In this document: positions 7,878-17,025 of the stretch, in pieces
Layout of the letters: the number at the start of each line of letters is the position of its first letter
How positions within the stretch are numbered: the first letter of the stretch is position 1
DNA from: Methylovorus menthalis
GTDB lineage: Bacteria; Pseudomonadota; Gammaproteobacteria; Burkholderiales; Methylophilaceae
Reading direction: 5' to 3'
Length of the DNA: 64,000 nucleotides
Assembly: GCF_020523625.1 (NCBI RefSeq)
Contig: NZ_JAJAQH010000006.1
Coordinates: forward strand, 434,001 to 498,000
Notes under the pieces: model-generated
Database searches by the model: none
Seen by the model: only the letters and a program-made list of their open reading frames with translations
Told to the model about the DNA's origin: nothing
Made by a program: the position numbers and the translations under genes

Positions 7878-8324
7878 TTATTGGCAGTAGCGGCCAAGCA
7901 GATCATTCATGGGGCTGTTTTCCGTGATGGTCGTACCCATGATGGCGTTTTCTGCCTGTTGCGGGCCGGTTACCGGCATGCCTTTGACGGTATGTGGGCC
8001 TGACCATACTTCCCTGCCGGTCTGGTCAAAATAGCGATGCCATTCCGGCCACCATTCTTCTTCACCACAGCTTAAAAACACGCGCATTTCGCTGGTGTAG
8101 TAGCGGTAGTTTTTGCCTTCTATGGTCTCGATTTGCGGTGTTTTGCACTCGGTGCGAAATGTCATGCGCAGGTACTGGTCTTTATCCTGCGTGACTTTTT
8201 CCACCATGGTGTTGCTGAAGACCTGGCAGCCATCCGGTGTCTGGCCGAACGCTTGCCAGGCGGACCCAGCAGCTGGCATTAAGGGGCTGAAAAGGCAAAG
8301 ACTGAGCAAGGCAATGAGGCGCAT
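7878..8324 (-). CDS. Hypothetical exported protein
   Basis: A 148-residue protein starting MRLIALLSLCLF with a cleavable signal peptide ending about AAGSA. This start is chosen over the in-frame ATG at 8408 because AGGGG lies 8 bases upstream and the longer form would overlap tpm without a signal peptide at its end. The mature part has four cysteines (GCQVF, TECK, LSCGE and the C-terminal RYCQ), which could form two disulfides in the periplasm. The family was not recognised; it resembles small surface or periplasmic proteins with a WQAFG opening. Confidence 0.6.
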   Translation of the reverse strand: MRLIALLSLCLFSPLMPAAGSAWQAFGQTPDGCQVFSNTMVEKVTQDKDQYLRMTFRTECKTPQIETIEGKNYRYYTSEMRVFLSCGEEEWWPEWHRYFDQTGREVWSGPHTVKGMPVTGPQQAENAIMGTTITENSPMNDLLGRYCQ

Positions 8325-8374
8325 GAGAGTACCCCTGAGGCTAACACGTCGGTTGTTAAGCCTGAACATGTGGT

Positions 8375-9025
8375 TTACGCCTGTGGTGTGAGGCGGCTCA
8401 ATCGCCACACATGTTCCTCTGCCGGGATGTGGCCTTTGAAGCCACCGGCGACATCAGCGCTTTCCAGCAGGTGAAGAATGTAGTGCGCCTGATAATGTTG
8501 CTTTACCTCGGCATCGTCCACTGAAAACGGCGGGCCGGACATCTGCGATTGCTCGTATAGGTAGCAGATGAGCAGTTGTGGCGCGGTGTGGCTGATGGCG
8601 GTGAGATGCGCCGTGTATTTATCCCTGAGCTGTGCGGGGAGAGCGACCATGGCTGCCCGGTCATAAATGGCATCCACCTGGCCCAGCGTGTCTGCCGTCA
8701 GGTCAAAAATATCTCCGACAAAAATATCGATGTGCGTGGCCCGATAGTGCCTGAGTTTGCCCAGTTGAATAATTTCCGGGGCCACGCCTAGCTCGGCGAA
8801 TAATTGCGTCACCGCAAGTTCACTGAGCTCGGCCCCGGCCACGTGAAACCCTTGGCCCAATAGCCAGTGAATATCCAGCGTTTTGCCACAAAGCGGGATA
8901 AAGACGCGCGATTGCTGGGGAAGTCGCAGACTGGGCAGATGCTTCACCAGCAAGGCATTGGCGCTTGCTCCATGAAAGCCGATCTCGTTTCTTTCCCAGC
9001 GCTGATGCCAAAAGCTGGCTTCCAT
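8375..9025 (-). CDS. tpm: Thiopurine S-methyltransferase family protein
   Basis: A 216-residue SAM-dependent methyltransferase. The N-terminal segment FWHQRWERNEIGFH, the SAM-binding strand RVFIPLCGKTLDIHWLLGQG and the acidic GAELSE are hallmarks of the TPMT family. Bacterial members detoxify or methylate selenium, tellurium and thiol compounds. I choose the ATG at 9025 because AAGGA stands 5 bases before it; an ATG two codons upstream is too close to that site. The preceding yjdM gene ends 42 bases upstream on the same strand. Confidence 0.9.
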   Translation of the reverse strand: MEASFWHQRWERNEIGFHGASANALLVKHLPSLRLPQQSRVFIPLCGKTLDIHWLLGQGFHVAGAELSELAVTQLFAELGVAPEIIQLGKLRHYRATHIDIFVGDIFDLTADTLGQVDAIYDRAAMVALPAQLRDKYTAHLTAISHTAPQLLICYLYEQSQMSGPPFSVDDAEVKQHYQAHYILHLLESADVAGGFKGHIPAEEHVWRLSRLTPQA

Positions 9026-9067
9026 GGTCATCCTTTTGTGGTGGTGGCGGGTGTGATGGCCGCTTAA

Positions 9068-9409
9068 TCAGGCCTTTTTAACAAATTCCGATTTCAGTTT
9101 CATGGCACCCACGCCATCAATCTTGCAGTCGATATTGTGATCGCTATCGACCAGGCGGATGTTTTTAACCTTGGTGCCGACCTTGACCACCAGTGAGGAG
9201 CCTTTGACTTTCAGGTCCTTGATCACGGTGACGGTATCGCCATCCACCAGCAAATTGCCATTGGCATCATGCACAACCAGCCCATCGGCCGTCGCAGGGG
9301 CTGCATCACCGGGTGTCCACTCATGGCCGCATTCCGGGCAAACCAGCATATTGCGGTCTTCATAGCCGTAGATGGAACTGCATTGGGGACAGGGAGGAAT
9401 TTGACTCAT
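9068..9409 (-). CDS. yjdM: YjdM/PhnA-family zinc-ribbon protein
   Basis: A 113-residue protein with an N-terminal zinc ribbon formed by [12 protein letters not shown] and CPECGHEW (Cys8, Cys11, Cys24, Cys27), then the PhnA domain with [17 protein letters not shown] and [21 protein letters not shown]. The name phnA was once linked to phosphonoacetate hydrolysis, but members of this group are generally of unknown cellular role. It lies between the ETF-QO gene and tpm, all reading leftward. Confidence 0.9.
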   Translation of the reverse strand: MSQIPPCPQCSSIYGYEDRNMLVCPECGHEWTPGDAAPATADGLVVHDANGNLLVDGDTVTVIKDLKVKGSSLVVKVGTKVKNIRLVDSDHNIDCKIDGVGAMKLKSEFVKKA

Positions 9410-9514
9410 GTTTGATCTCTTATCGTTTTAATCTTATGTTTGTAATGTTATGGCGTAGCCATGGCTCTGCCAGGGAGGGCCTGACACAACAGCCATCCCG
9501 TATGCGGATATTGT

Positions 9515-11164
9515 TTACATATTCACATAATTAGGCCCACCGCCGCCTTCGGGTGTCACCCACACAATGTTCTGCGTGGGGTCTTTTATATCGCAGGCTT
9601 TGCAATGGATGCAATTGGCGGCATTAATCTGCAGGCGCGGGTCGGTGTTTTCTTCCACGATCTCATATACGCCAGCCGGGCAGTAGCGTTGCTCGGGGGC
9701 ATCGTACTTGGCGAGGTTGACCGTGATCGGTACCGAGGCATCTTTCAGCGTCAGGTGAACGGGCTGGTCTTCATCGTGCTGCACGTTGGAGAGGAAGATG
9801 GACGACAGGCGGTCAAAGGTCAGCACGCCGTCGGGTTTTGGGTAGGCGATGCGCGTGGCCTGGTCTTTGGTTTGCAGGCATTCGTTGTCGGCCTTGCCGT
9901 GTTTCAGTGTCCATGGCGTGCGTAAGCCAGCGCGGGCGAGCCACATTTCAAAGCCGCCATAGGCGGAGCCAAGCAGGCTGCCAAAGCGGGAGAGGGCAGG
10001 TTTGACATTGCGCACGGCGTCGAGGTCTTGCCAGATCCAGGAAGCGCGCAGTTTTTCCTGATAGCTGCTCAGAATGTCGTGCGAGCGCTCGCTGCCCAGG
10101 GCTTCAAACACCGCTTCGGCGGCCAGCATGCCGGATTTCATGGCATTGTGGCTGCCCTTGATGCGGGGCACGTTGACGAGGCCTGCCGCGCAGCCGATCA
10201 GCGCGCCACCAGGGAACACCAGCGTGGGCAGCGATTGCAGGCCACCTTCGTTGATGGTACGTGCGCCATAGCTGATGCGTTTGGCGCCTGCCAGCATGGG
10301 GGCGATTTTCGGGTGCGTTTTGAAGCGCTGAAATTCCTCAAACGGGCTTAAATAAGGATTGCTGTAATTGAGATGCACCACATAGCCGATGGCGGCGATA
10401 TTGTCTTCCAGGTGGTAGATAAAGGCGCCGCCTCCGGTGTCGTTGTCCAGTGGCCAGCCTTGCGCATGCATCACCATCCCCGCCTTGTGCTGGCTGGAGT
10501 CAAGCTGCCACAGCTCCTTGAAGCCGATGCCATATTTTTGCGGCTCGGCGGTATCGCGCAGCGTGAATTGCTGCTCCAGCTTGCGGGTGAGCGAGCCGCG
10601 CGTGCCTTCGGCAATCAGGGTGTAATGGGCATGCAACTCCATGCCGGGCGCGAAGCCGGGCTTTTCGGTGCCATCGCGTGCCACGCCCATGTCGCCGGTG
10701 ACTACACCTTTGAGGGCGCCGGATTCGTCATACAGAAGATCGTAACCGGTAAAGCCGGGGTAGATTTCCACGCCCAGCGCTTCGGCTTGCTCGCCCAGCC
10801 AGCGGGTGAGGTTGCCCAGGCTGATGATGTAATTGCCATGGTTGCTCATGAGCGGTGGCAGCAGTTTTTCCGGGATGGTGAAGCCGCCTTTTTCTGTCAG
10901 AAACAGAAAGTGATCTTCGGTGACTGCTGTGTGCAAAGGCGCACCCAGAGTTTTCCAGTCCGGGAAGAGTTCGTTCAATGCAATGGGGTCGATGACCGCG
11001 CCCGAGAGAATATGGGCGCCCACTTCGCTGCCTTTTTCCAGGATGCAGATACTGATTTCGCGCTCTTCGGCCTGTGCAAGTTGCTTGAGACGGATGGCGG
11101 CAGAGAGCCCGGCCGGGCCTGCGCCAACAATCAGTACATCGTAATTCATCACATCGCGTTGCAT
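9515..11164 (-). CDS. etfD: Electron transfer flavoprotein-ubiquinone oxidoreductase
   Basis: A 549-residue protein. An FAD-binding GAGPAG (residues 14-19) opens the flavin domain, and the C-terminus carries the ferredoxin-type 4Fe-4S region with CPAGVYE and NCIHCKACDIKDP. The enzyme takes electrons from reduced ETF and passes them to ubiquinone at the inner membrane. An internal ATG at codon 6 (MNYDVLIVGAG) is an alternative start; neither has a strong ribosome site. The gene converges away from etfBA, with a LysR gene lying between, so one regulator may govern both sides. The symbol etfD is one of several in use. Confidence 0.93.
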   Translation of the reverse strand: MQRDVMNYDVLIVGAGPAGLSAAIRLKQLAQAEEREISICILEKGSEVGAHILSGAVIDPIALNELFPDWKTLGAPLHTAVTEDHFLFLTEKGGFTIPEKLLPPLMSNHGNYIISLGNLTRWLGEQAEALGVEIYPGFTGYDLLYDESGALKGVVTGDMGVARDGTEKPGFAPGMELHAHYTLIAEGTRGSLTRKLEQQFTLRDTAEPQKYGIGFKELWQLDSSQHKAGMVMHAQGWPLDNDTGGGAFIYHLEDNIAAIGYVVHLNYSNPYLSPFEEFQRFKTHPKIAPMLAGAKRISYGARTINEGGLQSLPTLVFPGGALIGCAAGLVNVPRIKGSHNAMKSGMLAAEAVFEALGSERSHDILSSYQEKLRASWIWQDLDAVRNVKPALSRFGSLLGSAYGGFEMWLARAGLRTPWTLKHGKADNECLQTKDQATRIAYPKPDGVLTFDRLSSIFLSNVQHDEDQPVHLTLKDASVPITVNLAKYDAPEQRYCPAGVYEIVEENTDPRLQINAANCIHCKACDIKDPTQNIVWVTPEGGGGPNYVNM

Positions 11165-11191
11165 GGGTGGTCTTTCAGTTAAAGCAAAATG

Positions 11192-12118
11192 CTATTTGAT
11201 AATGGGCAAGTCTATCTGGTCACTGCGCCCTGCATCCACGGTAAACGCCCGGCAGTAATCCAGGAAGGCGCGAATGCTGGCGGTGAGGTACTTTTTGCGA
11301 TGCCAGACAAACATGAACTGGCGGCGCAGATCCAGCTCGGGCATCTCAATCGGCACCAGGCTGCCGCGCCGGAAGGCATCGCGCAACGCCAGACGCGAGA
11401 TGCAGCCTATGCCAAGGCCGGATTCCACCGCGCGTTTGATGGCTTCGGTGTGTTCCAGCGTCAGGCGTATTTTAAGCCTAGATTGATGATGGCGCATCGC
11501 ATGGTCAAAAGTTTCGCGGGTGCCGGAGCCCAGCTCGCGCAAAATCCAGGTCTCTTGCAGCAGGTCTTCCAGGCTGACGCCGGGCTTGTTTGCCAAGGGG
11601 TGATCGGGCGCGCAGAACACCACCAGTTCGTCATCCAGCCAAGGCTCCACGGCAAGGTCAGGGTGCTGGCAATTGCCTTCGATCAGGCCGAGGTCGAGGT
11701 CGTAATTGGCCACTTGCTGCAAAATTGCATTGGTATTTTGTACGTGCAGCTCAATTTGGCACTCATCATGTTGTTTCATAAAGGAACCGATGAGCAGAGT
11801 TGCGATATAATTGCCGATTGTCAACGTGGCGCCCACTCTGAGCAGACCCAGTGTGGTCTTGCCTTGCAGAACATGCTCGATTTCCGAAGCCTGATCCAGC
11901 AATGCGGCCGCCATCGGCAAAAGACTGCGCCCCAGATCGTTCAGCTTGAGCAATTTGCCAAGACGATCAAAGAACTGACAATCAAACTGGCGCTCCAGCT
12001 CGGCCAAGGCCGTGCTGGCAGCCGATTGCGATAGCGATAGCGCCTCTGCCGCCCGGGAGACATTCTCCAGGCGCGCGATGGCGACAAATACTTCCAGTTG
12101 TCTCAGGGTATAGCGCAT
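11192..12118 (-). CDS. LysR-family transcriptional regulator, divergent from etfBA
   Basis: A 308-residue regulator from MRYTLRQLEVF. The winged helix-turn-helix is at residues 1-60 (NVSRAAEALSLSQSAASTALAELE), followed by a linker helix and a two-lobed effector domain (GLLRVGATLTIGNYI, then ELVVFCAPDHPLA). The detailed sequence recalls the YeiE/CysL-type branch. The start is uncertain, as no clear Shine-Dalgarno site precedes it; the frame extends to 12193. It is divergent from etfB and precedes the ETF-QO gene by 27 bases, so autoregulation and control of ETF genes through the 95-base gap are likely, the effector being unknown. Confidence 0.85.
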   Translation of the reverse strand: MRYTLRQLEVFVAIARLENVSRAAEALSLSQSAASTALAELERQFDCQFFDRLGKLLKLNDLGRSLLPMAAALLDQASEIEHVLQGKTTLGLLRVGATLTIGNYIATLLIGSFMKQHDECQIELHVQNTNAILQQVANYDLDLGLIEGNCQHPDLAVEPWLDDELVVFCAPDHPLANKPGVSLEDLLQETWILRELGSGTRETFDHAMRHHQSRLKIRLTLEHTEAIKRAVESGLGIGCISRLALRDAFRRGSLVPIEMPELDLRRQFMFVWHRKKYLTASIRAFLDYCRAFTVDAGRSDQIDLPIIK

Positions 12119-12136
12119 ATAGGTTTTGTAGATATG

Positions 12137-12152
12137 GATTATTAATATAATC
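12137..12152. promoter_or_regulatory. Candidate LysR-type operator in the divergent promoter region
   Basis: GATTAT and ATAATC form a perfect dyad around TAAT in the AT-rich gap between the LysR gene and etfB. A dyad with a T-N11-A core is what LysR-type regulators usually bind. Position midway between the two starts suits control of both genes. Confidence 0.4.
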
Positions 12153-12213
12153 AATTTAATAGATATTTTAGTGTCGTTTAAAATACACGGCAATACAGTC
12201 CAGGAGTGTGTGC

Positions 12214-12963
12214 ATGAAAATTATGGTGGCAGTGAAGCACGTGGTGGATTACAACATCGTGCCTCGCGTCAAGCAGGATGGCTCCGACGTCGAGATCAGC
12301 GGCGTCAAGATGGGCATCAATCCCTTCGATGAAATCGCAGTGGAAGAAGCGCTGCGCCTTAAGGAAAAAGGCATCGCCACGGAAATCGTGGCCGTGTCCA
12401 TCGGCGCTGAAAACAGCAAGGATACCTTACGCCACGCGCTGGCCATGGGCGTAGACCGTGCCGTGCTGGTACAGGTGGAAGGCAAGCTGCAGCCACTGGG
12501 CGTGGCCAAGCTGCTGAAGGCGGTGGCGGGTCGTGAGCAGCCCGACCTGATTCTGCTGGGTAAGCAGGCGATTGATGACGACGCAGGTCAGGCCGGGCAA
12601 ATGCTGGCCGCCCTGCTGGGCGTGGGCCAAGGCTTGTTCGCTTCTGAAATCAAGGTGAATGGCAACGAAATCGAAGTCAACCGTGAGGTGGATGGCGGTA
12701 CTGAAACCGTCGCCTTGCAGCTGCCCGCCATTGTGACGGCGGATTTGCGCCTCAATGAGCCACGCTTTATCAAGCTTCCCAACATGATGATGGCCAAGAA
12801 AAAGCCGATAGACGTGATTGCAGGTACCGAGTTGGGCGTGGATTTTGCCTCGCACCTCAGCCTGCTGAATGTCGCCGAGCCTGCGCCACGTAAGCCCGGC
12901 GTTATGGTGAACAGTGTGGCCGAGCTGGTCGAAAAACTGCGTATTGAAAAGGTATTGGCATGA
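12214..12963 (+). CDS. etfB: Electron transfer flavoprotein beta subunit
   Basis: A 249-residue protein beginning MKIMVAVKHVVDYN. AGGAG lies 7 bases upstream, which favours this ATG over the GTG two codons earlier. The segment QAIDDDAGQAGQMLAALLG is the adenine-nucleotide binding loop characteristic of the beta subunit, and the C-terminal arm reaches over the partner. With EtfA it forms the soluble FAD-carrying heterodimer that collects electrons from dehydrogenases, in methylotrophs possibly including methylated-amine or sarcosine-type enzymes. The stop overlaps the start of etfA (ATGA), so translation is coupled. Confidence 0.95.
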   Translation: MKIMVAVKHVVDYNIVPRVKQDGSDVEISGVKMGINPFDEIAVEEALRLKEKGIATEIVAVSIGAENSKDTLRHALAMGVDRAVLVQVEGKLQPLGVAKLLKAVAGREQPDLILLGKQAIDDDAGQAGQMLAALLGVGQGLFASEIKVNGNEIEVNREVDGGTETVALQLPAIVTADLRLNEPRFIKLPNMMMAKKKPIDVIAGTELGVDFASHLSLLNVAEPAPRKPGVMVNSVAELVEKLRIEKVLA

Positions 12964-13886
12964 GCGTTCTGATTTTGGCCGAACACGATGGCCAGCATAT
13001 TAAGCAATCCACCCGTCAGGCAGTGACCGCTGCTGCAGCCTGGCAACAACCGCTGCACCTTCTGGTAGTGGGGGCTGATGTATCGGCCGTGGCCGCGCAG
13101 GCCGCCGCCATTGCCGGTGTGGCAAAGGTGATCAGGGTGGAAGCACCGCATCTGGCCCATTTGCTGGCTGAAGATGTGGCCGCTGCCCTGCAACAGCTTG
13201 CAGGCGATTATAAAGTGATCGTGGCCGCGCACAGCACCCTGGGCAAGGGCGTGCTGCCGCGCGTAGCGGCCCTGCTGGATGTCGGCATGGTGTCGGATGT
13301 GGTCGAGATTCAGGCGCCAGCTACCTATGTGCGCCCGATTTACGCCGGCAATGTCCTGGCAACGGTGCAAAGCAGCGATGCCGTGCAAGTGGTAAGCGTG
13401 CGCGCGACTTCGTTTGAGGCCGCTACGGATGGCGCCAGTGCTGAAGTCACAAGTGCAGCGGCACCCGCAGCCTTTGGCAAGGTGCGCTGGGTGAGCGAGC
13501 AGCGCAACCTGTCGGATCGTCCTGAACTGGCCACAGCAAACGTGGTGATTTCGGGTGGTCGTAGCCTGGGCGAGCAGTTCAACGCCCTGCTGGAGCCCGT
13601 GGCCCACAAGCTGAATGCCGCGATTGGCGCGACGCGCGCCTGCGTGGATGCAGGCTTTGCCCCCAACGACCTGCAGGTTGGTCAAACCGGTACTGTGGTT
13701 GCGCCTGAGCTGTATATTGCGGTCGGTATTTCCGGCGCCATGCAGCATCTGGCCGGTATCAAGGATAGCAAGGTGATCGTCGCCATCAATCACGATCCCG
13801 ATGCCCCGATCTTCAAGCATGCGGATTACGGCCTCGTGGCCGACCTGTTCAAGGCCTTGCCTGAACTCAATGCTGCCCTTAGCTGA
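12960..13886 (+). CDS. etfA: Electron transfer flavoprotein alpha subunit
   Basis: A 308-residue protein. The C-terminal FAD domain is plain: GGRSLGEQFNALLEPVA, GATRACVDAGFAPNDLQVGQ, ELYIAVGISGAMQHLAG and INHDPDAPIFKHADYG. These bind FAD at the interface with EtfB. The four-base overlap with etfB supports equal production of the two subunits. It is followed after 36 bases by a ferredoxin-NADP reductase gene, which may be co-transcribed. Confidence 0.95.
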   Translation: MSVLILAEHDGQHIKQSTRQAVTAAAAWQQPLHLLVVGADVSAVAAQAAAIAGVAKVIRVEAPHLAHLLAEDVAAALQQLAGDYKVIVAAHSTLGKGVLPRVAALLDVGMVSDVVEIQAPATYVRPIYAGNVLATVQSSDAVQVVSVRATSFEAATDGASAEVTSAAAPAAFGKVRWVSEQRNLSDRPELATANVVISGGRSLGEQFNALLEPVAHKLNAAIGATRACVDAGFAPNDLQVGQTGTVVAPELYIAVGISGAMQHLAGIKDSKVIVAINHDPDAPIFKHADYGLVADLFKALPELNAALS

Positions 13887-13922
13887 TCGTTAATCAATTT
13901 CCCATTTGAAAGATAAAGAACT

Positions 13923-14699
13923 ATGAGCGCGTTTAATACCGAAAAAGTGTTGTCGGTAAAGCATTGGAATGACAGTCTGTTTTCGTTCACCACCACCCGT
14001 GACGCTGGCCTGCGTTTTGAAAACGGCCAGTTCGTCATGATCGGCCTGCAAGTTGAAGGCAAACCGCTGATGCGTGCCTACAGTATTGCCAGTGCCAACT
14101 ACGCTGAAGACCTCGAGTTCTTCAGCATCAAGGTACCGAATGGTCCTTTGACCTCACGCCTGCAACACCTGAAAGTGGGCGATGATATCCTGGTGGGCCG
14201 CAAGCCTACCGGCACGCTGCTGCTGTCTGACCTCAAGCCCGGCAAGAATCTTTACTTGCTGTCTACCGGCACTGGCCTCGCGCCTTTCATCTGCCTGATC
14301 CAGGATCCTGAAATCTACGAAAAGTTTGAAAAAGTGATTCTGGTCCACGGTGTGCGTCGTGTGAACGACCTGGCCTATGAAGAATTCATCACCAAGGAAT
14401 TGCCGGAAAACGAATATTTCGGCGAACAGGTCAAGAACCAGCTGATCTACTACCCCACGGTAACCCGCGAGCCATTCCGTAACGAAGGCCGCCTCACCGA
14501 CCTCATGGAAAACGGCAAGATGTTTGCTGACATCGGCCTGCCACCGCTCAACCCCGAGACCGACCGCGCCATGTTGTGCGGCAGCCCGCAAATGCTGGAA
14601 GATACCTGCCGCATTCTGGATGCTGCTGGCCTGAAAGTGTCCAAGCGCATTGGCGATCTGGGTGATTACGTCATCGAACGTGCGTTTGCCGAGAAGTAA
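13923..14699 (+). CDS. fpr: Ferredoxin-NADP(+) reductase
   Basis: A 258-residue flavoprotein of the bacterial FNR type. The FAD-binding RAYSIASANYAE, the phosphate loop GPLTSRLQHLKVGD, the NADP-binding STGTGLAPFICLIQD and the C-terminal ERAFAEK ending are all present. It exchanges electrons between NADPH and ferredoxin or flavodoxin in the cytoplasm and takes part in oxidative-stress defence and Fe-S assembly. Location after etfBA suggests a shared redox operon, though fpr may have its own promoter in the 36-base gap. Confidence 0.93.
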   Translation: MSAFNTEKVLSVKHWNDSLFSFTTTRDAGLRFENGQFVMIGLQVEGKPLMRAYSIASANYAEDLEFFSIKVPNGPLTSRLQHLKVGDDILVGRKPTGTLLLSDLKPGKNLYLLSTGTGLAPFICLIQDPEIYEKFEKVILVHGVRRVNDLAYEEFITKELPENEYFGEQVKNQLIYYPTVTREPFRNEGRLTDLMENGKMFADIGLPPLNPETDRAMLCGSPQMLEDTCRILDAAGLKVSKRIGDLGDYVIERAFAEK

Positions 14700-14750
14700 T
14701 TCTTGGCTTATGCCTTAAGCGGCTCAGCTTGGGTATGACTACGACCTTTA

Positions 14751-14780
14751 AAAGTCCGACGGTGAATACCTTCGGACTTT
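14751..14780. terminator. Bidirectional terminator between fpr and the GT4 gene
   Basis: AAAGTCCGA at 14751-14759 pairs with TCGGACTTT at 14772-14780 around a 12-base loop. A-rich and T-rich flanks on each side allow it to stop both fpr from the left and the converging glycosyltransferase gene from the right. Confidence 0.75.
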
Positions 14781-14812
14781 AATTTATTGTTGCAAGGATT
14801 GTATCGAGTCGG

Positions 14813-15913
14813 TCACGGGGTTGCGTGCCGAATTGCTGGGTGTGAGGCCAAGGATTGAATGGCAGTTTCCAGCTGCGTTTGAATGTGCTGCTGGGAGAAA
14901 TTGGCGTCATAGTAAGTGCGCGCGGCTTCTCCGCGGGCTGGAAATGTTGCTGGGTTTGCTGCCCAGGCCATTACGGCATTTAGTAGCGCATTGGGATTGT
15001 CGGGCGCGATCAGCGCGAGTCCAGCATTTGCCTCAGGTGATTCTTTTTGTGGGTAGGTGTTGCTGATACGAGTGATGACGGGTTTTCCGCAGGCTAGTGC
15101 CTGAAATACCTTATTGGGAATCACATTGCCAGCCTTGGCCGAGCCGCCAAACACCCCGAGCAGGATATCGGCATTTGCAATGCGCTGGGGTAATTCGTTA
15201 TAGGGGATCGCAGATTCAAACCGGATATTGTCATGGCCTTTTGCAAGCTCCATGCAGCCCGGTTTTTGTGGTCCCTCACCTAGCAAAGTCCAGATAATGT
15301 TGGGTTGCCCCTTAGCAAGTCTGGCAGCCTGGATAATGGTTTCCACCCCATGCAGGCCAATAAAGCTGCCATAAAATAATACTTCGATCGTCGATGTTGT
15401 GCGGTTTCTGGGCCGTGGCTGGAATAGCGACTCCTCCGCCCCTACATGCACCGTAAATAGCCGCTCGGGCGCTACGCCCAGTTCATCGGCAAACAGCCGC
15501 GCATGCAAATCCGTATCTGCCAGCACGATATCCGCAGACTGCAGTAAGCCGGATTCCCAGATTTTCAGCCGCCTGGCCTGGACGCTATCCGGGGCGAACT
15601 TTGCTCGCTCGAAGACCTGCTTGTCCCAAGCGCTGATCAAAGGATCTACCAGGAGTGGTACTTGATGCCGGGTTGCCCATGCGCGCGCCGCACTGATATC
15701 GCGCTGCCTGAAGCAAGGCACCCAGACCAAGTCGGGTTTGCCTAAGCGATGCATGCTCGCTTGCCATTGCACGCCCCAGCGAGCCCAGGGGCGGAAATCA
15801 ACGATGCGATAGCCCATGGCCTGCATAGCTTGTCGACATATTCGGTTGCGCGAGTAGTTGATATCGGAATTACCCCACCAAAGCAGGGTGCGTGTGTGTT
15901 CTGTTGTATTCAT
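14813..15913 (-). CDS. Glycosyltransferase family 4 (GT-B) protein
   Basis: A 366-residue GT-B enzyme starting MNTTEHTRTLLWW. The start overlaps the stop of the preceding GT9 gene by four bases (ATGA), which rules out the longer frame from 16003. The C-terminal donor domain has VLFYGSFIGLHGVETIIQAA, LLGEGPQKP, and the E-x7-E-like region GNVIPNKVFQALACGKPVITR. It very probably transfers a sugar to a lipid-linked glycan or LPS core on the cytoplasmic side of the inner membrane. Donor and acceptor are unknown. Confidence 0.82.
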   Translation of the reverse strand: MNTTEHTRTLLWWGNSDINYSRNRICRQAMQAMGYRIVDFRPWARWGVQWQASMHRLGKPDLVWVPCFRQRDISAARAWATRHQVPLLVDPLISAWDKQVFERAKFAPDSVQARRLKIWESGLLQSADIVLADTDLHARLFADELGVAPERLFTVHVGAEESLFQPRPRNRTTSTIEVLFYGSFIGLHGVETIIQAARLAKGQPNIIWTLLGEGPQKPGCMELAKGHDNIRFESAIPYNELPQRIANADILLGVFGGSAKAGNVIPNKVFQALACGKPVITRISNTYPQKESPEANAGLALIAPDNPNALLNAVMAWAANPATFPARGEAARTYYDANFSQQHIQTQLETAIQSLASHPAIRHATP

Positions 15914-17025
15914 AACTGGTTCAGAAAAGGCAACACCTTGCCGATGGATAAGCCCCGCATGCATGAGTGGTGCGAGCAGGTTTTCTGATAACAGTTCACA
16001 CAAGGCAAGGCAGCCTGAATGGCGCGCACCTGCGGACCTATCGGTTTCACCCTGCGCGGGTCGGTTGGGCCGCAGATCACCAGCATGGGGGTCATGGTGC
16101 TGGCGGCAAGGTGTGCGGTGCCTGTATCGTTGCCTACAATCAGCCTGGCATGGGAAAACAGGGTGGGCAAGGCCAGCAATTCTGTTTGACCGCAGAGATT
16201 GATCGCGAGCTCAGGACATGCTGCCGCGACTGTACGGCATTCCTCGGCGTCATCGGCTCCACCAATCAATACCACATGCTGCATGCCCTGTGTATGCAGA
16301 GCCTGAGCGAGCTCGGCATAATGCGCAGCACCCCAGCGTTTGGATATTCCAGCGGCATGGCTACCGCACAGCAAAACGGCAAATGGACGTTGTAGTAGCC
16401 CATGTTGGTCCATGAGCCGCTTCGCGGCTTGTTCGTGTTCAGCCATAGCATAAAGTACAGGGCAGTTGGCCTTGGCCGAAATACCCCCCGCCGCTAAGGT
16501 CTGATGCATGATATGCAGGCTGTGTGAGGTGGCAAGGGTTTTATCTTGCCGAATCGTATAGGGAAATACCGGATGGTTGCCTAGCAAATAGCGCGGCGCT
16601 TTGCCGAGAAGCTTCAGCATTCCCAGTAGCAGACGGCTTTTGTCATTGGTCTGCAGGTCAATAATGAGGTCATACCTATGCTGGATGACCTGCCTGCACC
16701 AACGCAGATAGCCACGCAGACCACGTTCACGTTTGCGCAGGTCCACATGCCACACCTTGCTGAAACGAGGATCAGCAGAAAACAGGGTATGCCATGGCGG
16801 CATTGCGTTCAGATGAAGCTCGGCATCCGGAAAAGCTTCTCGTATATCCTGCATGATCGCAGTGCTCACTACCACATCGCCCATCCCTCCCCACTTGATA
16901 ATGAGTATTCGGTGTATATCGGGCATGCGCGGTAAGTCGATCACAGTGCTCTGTTGAAAGGGCGGCACTCGGCAGGCGTGATCTGTGTATTCCAATATTT
17001 CACGTACAGGCAGTTGACTAGACAT
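15910..17025 (-). CDS. Glycosyltransferase family 9 (heptosyltransferase-like)
   Basis: A 371-residue protein with an N-terminal extension of about 36 residues before the fold proper starts at ILIIKWGGMGDVVVSTAIMQDI. Other GT9 landmarks are YDLIIDLQTNDKSRLLL, the sugar-binding region FAVLLCGSHAAGISKRWGA and VGNDTGTAHLAA near the C-terminus. The C-terminal CVNCYQKTC with further His and Cys is usual for heptosyltransferases. It overlaps the O-antigen ligase gene by 8 bases and the GT4 gene by 4. It likely adds a heptose or related sugar to the LPS core. Confidence 0.85.
   Translation of the reverse strand: MSSQLPVREILEYTDHACRVPPFQQSTVIDLPRMPDIHRILIIKWGGMGDVVVSTAIMQDIREAFPDAELHLNAMPPWHTLFSADPRFSKVWHVDLRKRERGLRGYLRWCRQVIQHRYDLIIDLQTNDKSRLLLGMLKLLGKAPRYLLGNHPVFPYTIRQDKTLATSHSLHIMHQTLAAGGISAKANCPVLYAMAEHEQAAKRLMDQHGLLQRPFAVLLCGSHAAGISKRWGAAHYAELAQALHTQGMQHVVLIGGADDAEECRTVAAACPELAINLCGQTELLALPTLFSHARLIVGNDTGTAHLAASTMTPMLVICGPTDPRRVKPIGPQVRAIQAALPCVNCYQKTCSHHSCMRGLSIGKVLPFLNQL

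Noticed and set aside
10373-11182. A 269-codon plus-strand frame opposite the ETF-QO gene
   Set aside because: Shadow of the real gene; no ribosome site and no recognisable domain.
12588-13820. A 410-codon open frame on the minus strand across etfB and etfA
   Set aside because: It is antisense to two certain genes, its product is of unusual His/Gln/Arg-rich composition and has no family features; it reflects codon bias of the real genes.
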